A stretch of 64,000 bases of DNA, from positions 88,543 through 152,542 of the forward strand of contig CBDCME010000069.1 of the NCBI GenBank assembly GCA_965218865.1, read 5' to 3'. The translations under genes and the position numbers were made by a program. The DNA is from CBDCME01 sp965218865. Lineage in GTDB: Bacteria > Pseudomonadota > Alphaproteobacteria > JAAXGF01. This document shows, one piece after another, positions 1 through 8,530 of the stretch (positions are counted from its first letter, which is position 1; the number at the start of each line of letters is the position of its first letter). The notes below the pieces were generated by a model. The model was given only the letters and a program-made list of their open reading frames with translations. It ran no database searches and was not told the origin of the DNA.

Positions 1-494
1 TTCTCGGGCGAGCACACGTGTTTCGCCCACAGCCGCAAGCCGAATCGGGCGTTGGGATCGTCCTTGAGTTCGTAGAGCGGATCGTGCCGCAACTGGGTGC
101 CGGGCACTCTTTGGATGAGCCGCCAAAAATTTTCTAAAAGCCCGATGGCCTCGGCCACGTCCTTGTCGACGACGTTGAGTTGGGGCGCAGCCTTGAATTG
201 CTCGACGATCGACTTGACCAGGACACTATGGGCGAATCGCATGTTCTCGTCACCGGCCAGGCGGCAAATCACCTGTTTCTGGACCGGATGCAAAAAGTGC
301 ATCCTCTCGAAGTGGAAGACTTCCTCCGCCGGTGTCTTCTCCTCTTTGGGCGGGATCGACTCTTTGGGATAATAAAAGGGATTATCCGGGTCGATCCCGC
401 TTTTGACCTTTGGCCCGCCCTCGTCCACCGCCCCGACGCTCGGAACGGCGAGGATCAGAATGTAACAAGCGATGATGCACGCGCGCCAAACCAT
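1..494 (-). CDS. Secreted protein of unknown function (3' end off the window)
   Basis: An open frame reads from an ATG at 494 off the left edge without a stop (164 codons seen). The first ~22 residues (MVWRACIIACYILILAVPSV...) form a typical signal peptide, so the product is probably exported. The start is preceded by an AGGGAG-type ribosome binding site. The mature part is charged, with His/Cys/Trp residues scattered (VQKQVICRLAG, LRLWAKHVCSPE), and I recognise no family. It lies downstream of lpdA on the same strand with a ~250 bp gap, so it is probably an independent gene rather than part of the TCA operon. Codon use matches the neighbouring host genes. Confidence 0.7.
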   Translation of the reverse strand, partial: MVWRACIIACYILILAVPSVGAVDEGGPKVKSGIDPDNPFYYPKESIPPKEEKTPAEEVFHFERMHFLHPVQKQVICRLAGDENMRFAHSVLVKSIVEQFKAAPQLNVVDKDVAEAIGLLENFWRLIQRVPGTQLRHDPLYELKDDPNARFGLRLWAKHVCSPE

Positions 495-740
495 CGCGGC
501 TCCCTGAATTGAAATGGACTTTTCCCAGACCGTCGACCGGGATTTAGCACCCGCGCCTCTGTGAAGGCCATGCCACCCGGCCTCTCACCATGAAAGATAG
601 GGCAATCGCTCCGGAAATGACCATCGAAAACTGCCGCGTATCGAACGCCCGAATTCGTGATTCGACGGCTGAACTTTTCCCAAGGCTTGGGCATCGAATT
701 TTTTGGTCGATCCACTCGGGGTTGGGACGTCGCCGCGGAT

Positions 741-2150
741 TCAGATGTGGATGGCGCGGCCGGCGACGGCGAGGGCGGCTTCGCGCATGGCCTCGCTCAG
801 GGTCGGATGGGCGTGGCAGGTGCGGGCGATGTCCTCGGCGGAACCGCCGAACGCCATGACCGCGACGGCCTCGGCGATCATTTCGCCGGCGTCGGGACCG
901 ATGATGTGAACCCCGAGGACGCGGTCGGCGTCGGCCTCGGCGATAATCTTGACGAAGCCGTCGGTGGTCGCGTTGGTACGGCCCCGGCTGTTGGCGGAGA
1001 AGGGAAAACGACCGACCTTGTAGGCGACGCCGGCTGCGTTGAGATCCTCCTCGCCGCGGCCGACGGTGGCGACCTCGGGCGAGGTATAGACGACGCCCGG
1101 GATGGCGTCATAGTTCACGTGGCCCGGCTTTCCGGCGATGATCTCGGCCACGGCGATGCCTTCGTCCTCGGCCTTGTGGGCGAGCATCGCGCCGCGGACG
1201 ACGTCGCCGATGGCATGGATACCCACGACGTTGGTCTGGAATTGGTCGTCGATGAGGACGCGGCCCGCTTCGTCGAGGGCGACCCCGGCATCGATCGCGC
1301 CCATTCCGAGGGTATAGGGCCGCCGGCCCACCGCCACCAGTACGACGTCGGCGCTCATCGCCTCGCTCTCGCCTCCGCCGGCGGGGGCCAACGTCAGGCG
1401 GACCCCGCTCTTGCTCGCCTTGGCACCGACGACCTGGGTCGCGAGACGGAATTTCAGTCCTTGGCGGCTCAGGATACGCTGGAGATTCTTCGCCACTTCG
1501 GCGTCCATCCCGGGCACGATCCGATCGAGAAATTCGACCACCGTCACTTCCGCCCCCAGCCGCCGCCACACCGAACCCAGCTCGAGTCCGATATATCCCG
1601 CGCCGATGACGACCATCGTCTTGGGCACTTCGTCGAGAGACAAGGCGCCGGTCGACGAGACGATGCGCTTTTCGTCGATCGTGACTCCGGGGAGCGGCGT
1701 GACCTCCGAACCCGTGGCGATGACGATTCTCGAGGTCGCCAGGGTGACGGCGGGGCCCTGGCGCCGCGCCGCGGTGACCTCGCCCCGAGCCGTGATGACC
1801 CCGGCCGCATCGTAACGGGTCACCTTGTGCTTGCGGAACAGCCCCTCGATTCCGGCACACAGGTCGGCGATCACCTTGGTCTTTCGCGCCATCATGGCCG
1901 CGAGATCGAGATCCACGCCGCCGAGCTTAATGCCATGGCCGGCGAGACCGTGGCGCGCTTCCTCGTAGAGCTCGGATGAGTGGAGCAGGGCCTTCGACGG
2001 AATGCAGCCGACGTTCAGACAGGTGCCGCCCAGGCGGCCGCGTTTATCGACGCAAGCGACCTTCAGGCCGAGCTGGGCGGCGCGGATCGCGGCCACGTAT
2101 CCCCCCGGACCGCCGCCGATGACGACCAGATCGAAACTTTCGTCGGCCAT
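741..2150 (-). CDS. lpdA: Dihydrolipoyl dehydrogenase (E3 of 2-oxoglutarate dehydrogenase)
   Basis: Flavoprotein that reoxidises dihydrolipoamide with NAD+, here the E3 partner of the SucA/SucB complex in the cytoplasm. FAD-binding GGGPGG lies at residues ~12-17, the redox-active disulfide in GGTCLNVGC (C44 and C49), the NAD-binding GAGYIGLELG near residue 185, and the His-Glu base pair in HAHPTLSE near the C-terminus. The length, 469 aa, is normal. I chose the ATG at 2150 (MADESFD...). A GTG at 2165 in the same frame would add five residues and lies 15 nt after the sucB stop, so it cannot be excluded. It is the last gene of the suc cluster. Confidence 0.97.
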   Translation of the reverse strand: MADESFDLVVIGGGPGGYVAAIRAAQLGLKVACVDKRGRLGGTCLNVGCIPSKALLHSSELYEEARHGLAGHGIKLGGVDLDLAAMMARKTKVIADLCAGIEGLFRKHKVTRYDAAGVITARGEVTAARRQGPAVTLATSRIVIATGSEVTPLPGVTIDEKRIVSSTGALSLDEVPKTMVVIGAGYIGLELGSVWRRLGAEVTVVEFLDRIVPGMDAEVAKNLQRILSRQGLKFRLATQVVGAKASKSGVRLTLAPAGGGESEAMSADVVLVAVGRRPYTLGMGAIDAGVALDEAGRVLIDDQFQTNVVGIHAIGDVVRGAMLAHKAEDEGIAVAEIIAGKPGHVNYDAIPGVVYTSPEVATVGRGEEDLNAAGVAYKVGRFPFSANSRGRTNATTDGFVKIIAEADADRVLGVHIIGPDAGEMIAEAVAVMAFGGSAEDIARTCHAHPTLSEAMREAALAVAGRAIHI

Positions 2151-2180
2151 GATCGGGGCGCCCACGCTCGGATCCCGGCC

Positions 2181-3404
2181 TCAAACGTCGAGGACGAGGC
2201 GTTGCGGGTCCTCGAGGCATTCCTTGATTCGGACGAGAAATCTCACCGCCTCGCGCCCGTCGATGATGCGGTGGTCGTAGCTCAGCGCCAGGTACATCAT
2301 CGGGCGTGCCTCGACGCCGTCGTCCACGACCATCGGCCGCGGCTGAATCTTGTGCATGGCGAGGATCGCCGCCTGCGGCGGATTGAGGATCGGGGTCGAG
2401 AGCAACGACCCGTATATGCCGCCGTTGGTAATCGTGAACGTGCCGCCGAGAAGCTCCTCCAAGGCCAGCTTTCCGTCGCGGGCCCGGCGCCCGAATTCGC
2501 CCACCCGGCGCTCGATCTCGGCGAAGCTCGATCGATCGGCGTCGCGGAGCACCGGAACCACCAGACCCTGAGGCGAACCGACGGCGATTCCGATGTGGTA
2601 GTAGTTCTTGTAGATAATTTCCTCGCCGTCGATCTCGGCGTTGACGGCGGGCAGCTCCTTCAAGGCCACGATTGCCGCCTTGACGAAGAATGACATGAAA
2701 CCCAATCGCACGCCGTGCTTCTTTTCGAACCCCTCCCGGTAGCGTTGGCGCGCGGCGATGACCTGGGACATGTCGACCTCGTTGAAGGTCGAGAGGATGG
2801 CGGCGGTGTTTTGAGCCTCCTTGAGCCGCTCGGCGATACGCTGGCGCAGGCGCGACAGGCGCACCCGTTCCTCGCGGGCCGCCTCGGGCCGCGCCGCCGC
2901 CGGTGGTTCCGGCGATTTCGGCGATACCGGCTCCGCCACCGGTTCGGCACCCGGTGGCACGCTCGGTGGCTCCGACAAGGCCGCCAGGACGTCGGCCTTG
3001 ATGAGGCGGCCGTCCTTGCCGGTTCCGACCAGGCCCGAAACATCGAGACCATGCTCGTCGACCAACCGCCGGACGGCCGGTGACAGAGGCTTATCGGCAT
3101 CGGTCCCCAACGCCGGAGTGGGTTCGGGCGCCAGACGGTGGCCCCGCCCGGCCTCTCTGTCCGTCGCCCCGTCGTCGATGAGACCCAGGACGGCGCCGAC
3201 CGTCACGTTGTCGCCCTCGGGAACGCGAATCTCGCCGAGGGACCCGGCCGCGGGGGCGGGGATCTCGAGCGTGACCTTGTCGGTTTCGATCTCGACCACG
3301 GGCTCGTCCGCGGAAACCTCGTCACCGGCGGACTTGTGCCATTTGGCCACCGTCGCCTCGGTTACCGATTCACCCAGTGTCGGCACGACGATCTCGATAC
3401 TCAT
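2181..3404 (-). CDS. sucB: 2-oxoglutarate dehydrogenase E2, dihydrolipoyllysine succinyltransferase
   Basis: Core E2 of the 2-oxoglutarate dehydrogenase complex; transfers succinyl from lipoamide to CoA. An N-terminal lipoyl domain carries the lipoylated lysine K43 in ETDKVTLEIPA. A proline/alanine-rich linker follows, then an E3-binding domain around residues 105-140 (LSPAVRRLVDEHGLDVSGL), then the catalytic acyltransferase domain with the HxxxD motif (H378, D382 in YDHRIIDG). 407 aa is the usual length. It lies 44 nt downstream of sucA and upstream of lpdA, consistent with one transcript. Confidence 0.97.
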   Translation of the reverse strand: MSIEIVVPTLGESVTEATVAKWHKSAGDEVSADEPVVEIETDKVTLEIPAPAAGSLGEIRVPEGDNVTVGAVLGLIDDGATDREAGRGHRLAPEPTPALGTDADKPLSPAVRRLVDEHGLDVSGLVGTGKDGRLIKADVLAALSEPPSVPPGAEPVAEPVSPKSPEPPAAARPEAAREERVRLSRLRQRIAERLKEAQNTAAILSTFNEVDMSQVIAARQRYREGFEKKHGVRLGFMSFFVKAAIVALKELPAVNAEIDGEEIIYKNYYHIGIAVGSPQGLVVPVLRDADRSSFAEIERRVGEFGRRARDGKLALEELLGGTFTITNGGIYGSLLSTPILNPPQAAILAMHKIQPRPMVVDDGVEARPMMYLALSYDHRIIDGREAVRFLVRIKECLEDPQRLVLDV

Positions 3405-3448
3405 GCTTGCCTCGACGTCATGGTTTCATTCCTTGGCCCGATACCGCT

Positions 3449-6340
3449 TCAAATCGTCAAGGCTCGGTTGATCAAGGCGGCTTGCTGTTGCACGTGTTTC
3501 CTGAAGGTTCCGGTGGCCGGGGACGCGGCCTCGGGGCGGCCGACGTAACGGGGCCGGGCGCAACTGGCGGACAGTCGGCACAACACCGCCTCGATGCGGC
3601 TGGCGACATAGGTCCAGGCACCCATGTTCTCGGGTTCCTCCTGGGCAAAAACGACTTCCGCCCGCGGGAAGCGCCCGAGGGCCTCCTCGAGCGGGCCGGC
3701 GGGAAAGGGCGCGATCTGTTCGAGCCGCAGGATCGTGACGTCCTTGATCCCGCGGCGGTCACGCTCTCCTTCGAGATCGTAGAAGACCTTTCCCGTACAG
3801 ACGATCACGCGGCGTATATCCGCGTCCGGGGCGGGCATGACGTTTTCGTGGAGAACGCGGTGGAAATTCGTTCCCGGCCCGAACTCGTCGAGGTCGGACA
3901 CGCAGCGCTTGTGCCGTAACAGCGACTTCGGGGTCATGACGATGAGCGGCTTGCGGAACTTGCGCCGCAGCTGCCGACGCAAGACGTGGAAATACGACGC
4001 CGGCGCGGTGCAGTTGACGACCTGGAGGTTGTCCTCGGCGCTCAGCTGCAGATAGCGCTCTACCCGCGCCGAACTGTGTTCCGGACCTTGACCCTCGTAG
4101 CCGTGCGGCAGGAGTACGATCAGTCCGCACATGCGCAGCCACTTGCTCTCCCCGGAGGCGACGAACTGGTCGATGATGACTTGGGCGCCGTTGGCGAAAT
4201 CGCCGAACTGGGCTTCCCACAGAACCAGGGTATCGGGATCGGCCGAGGAATAGCCGTATTCGAAGCCGAGGACGGCCTGTTCGGACAGCATGCTGTCGAC
4301 GATCTCGATCTGGGCTTGGCCGGGTTTGATGTGATTCAGGGGAACGTATCTATCTTCGTTGCTCTGGTCGACCAGGACCGAATGGCGCTGACTGAAGGTG
4401 CCGCGCCCTGAATCCTGGCCGCTGAGTCGGACCGGATTGCCCTCGCAGAGCAGGGTTGCGAAGCAGAGCGCCTCGGCCGTTGCCCAATCGATCTTACTGC
4501 CGGTCTCGATCATCTCGCGGCGCTGTTCGAGGATGCGGACGATCTTGCGATGGAGGGTGATTCGTTCGGGCTGCCGAAAGATCGCCAGGCCGGTCTCCGC
4601 GAGCAGGGCGATCGGAACGCTTGTCTCGCCCCGCCGGGGACCTTCCGTCGGGGCCCGTTCGTAATCCGCCCAGCGCCCGTCCATCCAATCGGCCTTGTTG
4701 GGCCTGTAGCTTTTCGAGGATTCGAGGTCGGACTCGAGACGATCGTTGAATCGGTTGATCAGTGCGTGCGCCTCGCGTGGCGAAAGGGTGCCGTCGGCGA
4801 TCAGCCGCTCGGTGTAAAGTTGCCGCGTCGTCGGATGGGAGACGATTTTCCGGTACATCAGCGGCTGGGTGAAGGCGGGTTCGTCCCCCTCGTTGTGGCC
4901 GAGGCGGCGGTAGCAAAAAATGTCGATGATGACGTCGCCGTTGAACTGCTGGCGAAACTCGGCGGCGAGCTTGGCGACGTAGACGACCGCTTCGGGGTTA
5001 TCGCCGTTGACGTGGAAGATCGGGGCCTGGATCATCTTGCCAACGTCCGACGGATAGGGCGACGACCGCGAGTATTTCGGGCTGGTCGTGAAGCCGATCT
5101 GATTGTTGACGATGAGGTGAATCGTACCTCCCGTCCGGTACCCGCGGAGCTGCGACAGCCCCAGGGTCTCGGCCACCAGACCCTGGCCCGAAAAGGCCGC
5201 GTCGCCGTGCAACAGCAGGCCCATGACCTTGCGCCGCCGGGTATCCTTGAGGTGTCCCTGCTTGGCCCGCACCTTGCCCGCGACCACCGGGTTGACCGCC
5301 TCGAGATGGGAAGGGTTGGCGATCAGGCTGAGGTGGATGGTCTTGCCGTTGGGCAACTCGCGGTCGGTCGAGGATCCGAGGTGGTACTTGACGTCCCCGG
5401 ATCCTTGGACGTCGTCCGGATTGGCCGATTCTCCTTGGAATTCCGAGAAGATGGCGGCGTACGACTTTCCCATCACGGCGGTCAGGACGTTGAGGCGGCC
5501 ACGGTGCGGCATGCCGATGATGATTTCCTCGACGCCCAGGTCCGAAGCGGTTTCGATGACCGATTCGATCGCCGCGACGACGCTTTCGGCGCCCTCGAGG
5601 GAGAAGCGCTTGCTGCCCGGATACTTGATATGGAGGAAGCGCTCGAATCCTTCGCTGATGTGCAGCTGATTTAGGATTTCCTTCTTTTCCTCCGCCGAGA
5701 AACTCGGCTGACTGCGCCCGCTTTCGACGCGTTGCTGGATCCACGCCTTCTGGTCGGGGTACTGGATATGCATGAATTCGACACCGATTTTCGAGCAGTA
5801 GGTCAGCTTGACGGCGGTGAGGATTTCGCGCAGCGTCGCCGTCTCCATGCCCAATACGCCATCGACGAAGAACGGCCGGTCGTAGTCCCTTTCGGTAAAG
5901 CCGTAGGTCGCCGGATCGAGCTCCGGATTGTGCTTTTCGGCGTCCATGCCGAGGGGATCGAGATCGGCGATCAGATGGCCGCGCACACGGTAGGCGCGAA
6001 TCATCATCAGGACCCGGATACTGTCGCGGGCGGAGGCGGCGATCGCCACCGCGTCGGGAATGGATAGATTGAGCGCCTGGACGCCACCGTTGCCCGGACG
6101 GGCATCGTCGGTGTCGAGGTCGTGCTCCGGCAGCGTTGCCGGCACTTGCGATCGCGGCGCCCAGGTCGCCCCGCGGCGATCGCTCAGCAGCCTCTTGATG
6201 TCGTCGCCCAGCTCGGCGAAGACGTCCCGCCAACTCGGATCCACGGACCTCGGATCCTGCAGATAGCGGGTATAGAGATCCTCGATAAAGGCGCTGTTCT
6301 GGCCGTACAGGAAGGAAGTTTGCTCGAACTGCGTTGGCAT
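3449..6340 (-). CDS. sucA: 2-oxoglutarate dehydrogenase E1 component
   Basis: Thiamine-diphosphate-dependent decarboxylase of the 2-oxoglutarate dehydrogenase complex, 963 aa. The TPP motif is visible as GDAAFSGQG followed by IVNNQIGFTT. The conserved GMPHRGRLNVL segment and an N-terminal FLYGQNSAFIEDLY segment match SucA/OdhA. The frame stays open far upstream, but homology begins at MPTQFEQ (ATG at 6340), so I place the start there, 53 nt downstream of the sucD stop. Part of the mdh-sucCDAB-lpd arrangement common in alphaproteobacteria. Confidence 0.97.
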   Translation of the reverse strand: MPTQFEQTSFLYGQNSAFIEDLYTRYLQDPRSVDPSWRDVFAELGDDIKRLLSDRRGATWAPRSQVPATLPEHDLDTDDARPGNGGVQALNLSIPDAVAIAASARDSIRVLMMIRAYRVRGHLIADLDPLGMDAEKHNPELDPATYGFTERDYDRPFFVDGVLGMETATLREILTAVKLTYCSKIGVEFMHIQYPDQKAWIQQRVESGRSQPSFSAEEKKEILNQLHISEGFERFLHIKYPGSKRFSLEGAESVVAAIESVIETASDLGVEEIIIGMPHRGRLNVLTAVMGKSYAAIFSEFQGESANPDDVQGSGDVKYHLGSSTDRELPNGKTIHLSLIANPSHLEAVNPVVAGKVRAKQGHLKDTRRRKVMGLLLHGDAAFSGQGLVAETLGLSQLRGYRTGGTIHLIVNNQIGFTTSPKYSRSSPYPSDVGKMIQAPIFHVNGDNPEAVVYVAKLAAEFRQQFNGDVIIDIFCYRRLGHNEGDEPAFTQPLMYRKIVSHPTTRQLYTERLIADGTLSPREAHALINRFNDRLESDLESSKSYRPNKADWMDGRWADYERAPTEGPRRGETSVPIALLAETGLAIFRQPERITLHRKIVRILEQRREMIETGSKIDWATAEALCFATLLCEGNPVRLSGQDSGRGTFSQRHSVLVDQSNEDRYVPLNHIKPGQAQIEIVDSMLSEQAVLGFEYGYSSADPDTLVLWEAQFGDFANGAQVIIDQFVASGESKWLRMCGLIVLLPHGYEGQGPEHSSARVERYLQLSAEDNLQVVNCTAPASYFHVLRRQLRRKFRKPLIVMTPKSLLRHKRCVSDLDEFGPGTNFHRVLHENVMPAPDADIRRVIVCTGKVFYDLEGERDRRGIKDVTILRLEQIAPFPAGPLEEALGRFPRAEVVFAQEEPENMGAWTYVASRIEAVLCRLSASCARPRYVGRPEAASPATGTFRKHVQQQAALINRALTI

Positions 6341-6393
6341 GTCCAAGATACCGTTGGTGGGAAAGGGACGGGACGGTGGATGATTGTGGCGGT

Positions 6394-7269
6394 CTAACCT
6401 TTCAATAGCTTCAACATCGTGCTGCCGAGGCTCGCCGGCGATTCCGCGACCGTGATGTCGGCGCTCCGCATCGCCTCGATCTTGTCCTCGGCGCTTCCCT
6501 TTCCCCCTAGGATGATCGCGCCCGCGTGTCCCATGCGCCGGCCCCGCGGCGCGGTGCGCCCGGCGATGAACCCGACCACGGGCTTTTTTCGTTTCGAGGT
6601 GGCGATGAATTCCGCCGCTTCCTCCTCGGCGCCGCCGCCGATCTCGCCGATCATGATGATCCCCTCGGTCTTGTCGTCGGCGAGAAAGAGTTCCAGACAA
6701 TCGACGAAATCGGATCCGATAATGGCGTCGCCGCCGATGCCGATACACGTCGATTGACCAAGCTCCGCGGCCGTGGTCTGGGCCACGCCTTCGTAGGTCA
6801 GCGTCCCCGAGCGGGAAACGATGCCGACGTTTCCCGGTCGATGGATGTGCCCGGGCATGATCCCGATCTTGCACGCGTCGGGGGTGATGATGCCCGGACA
6901 GTTGGGACCGATCAGACGCGTACTCGATTCGCTCAGCATGCGCTTGACGCGCACCATGTCCAGGACCGGGATACCCTCGGTGATGCAGACGACGAGCGGA
7001 ACCTCGGCGTCGATGGCCTCGAGAATCGCGTCGGCGGCGAAGGGGGCGGGCACGTAGACGACCGAGGCCGTGGCGCCGGTTTCGGCCACCGCCTCAGCCA
7101 CGGTATCGAAAACCGGCAGGTCGAGATGCTCACCGCCGCCCTTGCCGGGGGTGACGCCTCCCACCATCTCGGTGCCGTAGGCGATCGCTTGCTCGGAATG
7201 GAAGGTGCCCTGGGCGCCGGTGAAACCCTGGCAAATAACCTTCGTGTCTTCGTCGACGAGGACCGCCAT
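6394..7269 (-). CDS. sucD: Succinyl-CoA ligase, alpha subunit
   Basis: ADP/GDP-forming succinyl-CoA synthetase alpha chain, 291 aa; it binds CoA and carries the phosphohistidine intermediate. Visible features are the N-terminal CoA-binding segment (CQGFTGAQGTFHSEQAIAYG), GPNCPGI, and the active-site His248 in RRMGHAGAIILGGKG. The ATG at 7269 overlaps the sucC stop by one base (TGATG), so the two subunits are probably translationally coupled. The frame is open further upstream, but only the sequence from MAVLVDEDTK onward matches the family. Confidence 0.97.
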   Translation of the reverse strand: MAVLVDEDTKVICQGFTGAQGTFHSEQAIAYGTEMVGGVTPGKGGGEHLDLPVFDTVAEAVAETGATASVVYVPAPFAADAILEAIDAEVPLVVCITEGIPVLDMVRVKRMLSESSTRLIGPNCPGIITPDACKIGIMPGHIHRPGNVGIVSRSGTLTYEGVAQTTAAELGQSTCIGIGGDAIIGSDFVDCLELFLADDKTEGIIMIGEIGGGAEEEAAEFIATSKRKKPVVGFIAGRTAPRGRRMGHAGAIILGGKGSAEDKIEAMRSADITVAESPASLGSTMLKLLKG

Positions 7270-8438
7270 CAGACGACCTCCTTGACGGCCTTGACCACTT
7301 TTTCGGCGGCATCCGCGAGATTGTCGGCGGCGACGATCGCCAGCCCGGAGTGGTCGAGTATTTTCTTTCCCAGCTCGACGTTCGTGCCTTCGAGCCGGAC
7401 CACCAAGGGTACGTGCACGTCCAGCTCCCGAGCCGCGGCGACGACCCCCTCGGCGATGACGTCGCAACGCATGATGCCGCCGAAGATGTTGACCAGGATG
7501 CCGTCGACGTTGGGGTCGGAAAGAATGATCTTGAAGGCGGCGCTGACGCGCTCCCGGGTGGCGCCCCCGCCAACGTCGAGGAAATTGGCCGGTTCGGCGC
7601 CGTAGAGTTTGATGATGTCCATGGTCGCCATGGCCAGGCCGGCGCCGTTGACCATGCAACCGATGTTGCCGTTAAGCTTGACGTAACTGAGTTCGTGCTT
7701 GGCGGCCTCGGTCTCGCGCTGATCCTCCTCGGATTCGTCGCGCATTTCGGCGACGTCCTTATGGCGTAACAGGGCGTTGTCGTCGAAATGCATCTTGGCG
7801 TCGAGGGCGACGATGCCACCCCGACGGGTGACGACGAGGGGGTTGATCTCGACCAGGCTGGCGTCGGTCCCCACCATCGCCTGGTAGGCGGCGCGCATGA
7901 GCCTGACGCCCAGCCCCACGAGCTGGCCCTCAAGCCCCAAGGCGAAAGCGATCTTGCGGGCATGAAACGGTTGCATTCCGATGATTGGATCGATCGGAAC
8001 CTTAATGACCGTCTCGGGTGAATTCTTCGCGACTTCCTCGAAATTGACGCCGCCCTCGGTCGAGGCCATCGCGGTGACAAACCCCGACGAGCGGTCGACG
8101 AGAATGCCGAAATACAACTCGCGGTCGATGTCGCAGCCTTCTTCCACGTAAACTCTCTTGACGGCCTTTCCCGCCGCTCCCGTTTGGGCCGTGATCAGAA
8201 CCTTGCGGAGGAGATCTCGGGCCACCTGGCGCACTTCGGAGACCGATTCGACGGCAATGATGCCGCCACCCTTGCCCCGGCCGCCGGCGTGAATCTGGGC
8301 CTTCACGACCCATTTCCCGCCGCCCAGCTCACGGGCGACGTGCTCGGCTTCGTCGGCGGTATAGGCGACTCCGCCACGAGGGATCGACACGCCATAATCG
8401 GCGAGCAACCCCTTGGCCTGGTATTCGTGAATATTCAT
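7269..8438 (-). CDS. sucC: Succinyl-CoA ligase, beta subunit
   Basis: ATP-grasp beta subunit of succinyl-CoA synthetase, 389 aa, beginning MNIHEYQAKGLLADYG as in most SucC proteins. The ATP-grasp region includes KAQIHAGGRGKGGG, and the C-terminal domain has FLDVGGGA and the segment VNIFGGIMRCD that contacts the alpha subunit. It is the first gene after the inserted ISAs1-type element (8531-10372), so its transcription now depends either on the ~92 bp left between the element and its start codon or on read-through from mdh or the element. Confidence 0.97.
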   Translation of the reverse strand: MNIHEYQAKGLLADYGVSIPRGGVAYTADEAEHVARELGGGKWVVKAQIHAGGRGKGGGIIAVESVSEVRQVARDLLRKVLITAQTGAAGKAVKRVYVEEGCDIDRELYFGILVDRSSGFVTAMASTEGGVNFEEVAKNSPETVIKVPIDPIIGMQPFHARKIAFALGLEGQLVGLGVRLMRAAYQAMVGTDASLVEINPLVVTRRGGIVALDAKMHFDDNALLRHKDVAEMRDESEEDQRETEAAKHELSYVKLNGNIGCMVNGAGLAMATMDIIKLYGAEPANFLDVGGGATRERVSAAFKIILSDPNVDGILVNIFGGIMRCDVIAEGVVAAARELDVHVPLVVRLEGTNVELGKKILDHSGLAIVAADNLADAAEKVVKAVKEVV

Positions 8439-8530
8439 TTCTCGATGGGCGTACGCGAAAGCCGCAAAACTATTTTTCGGCCACCACCGTCTGTGGCAGC
8501 ACTATAGCACCGGATAGAACCCACGCAAGC

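Noticed and set aside
657..1979. Long plus-strand frames opposite lpdA and the suc genes
   Set aside because: They are antisense shadows produced by high GC and codon bias.
3449..6874. 1141-codon version of SucA
   Set aside because: The first ~178 codons overlap sucD in another frame and do not resemble SucA; homology starts at 6340.
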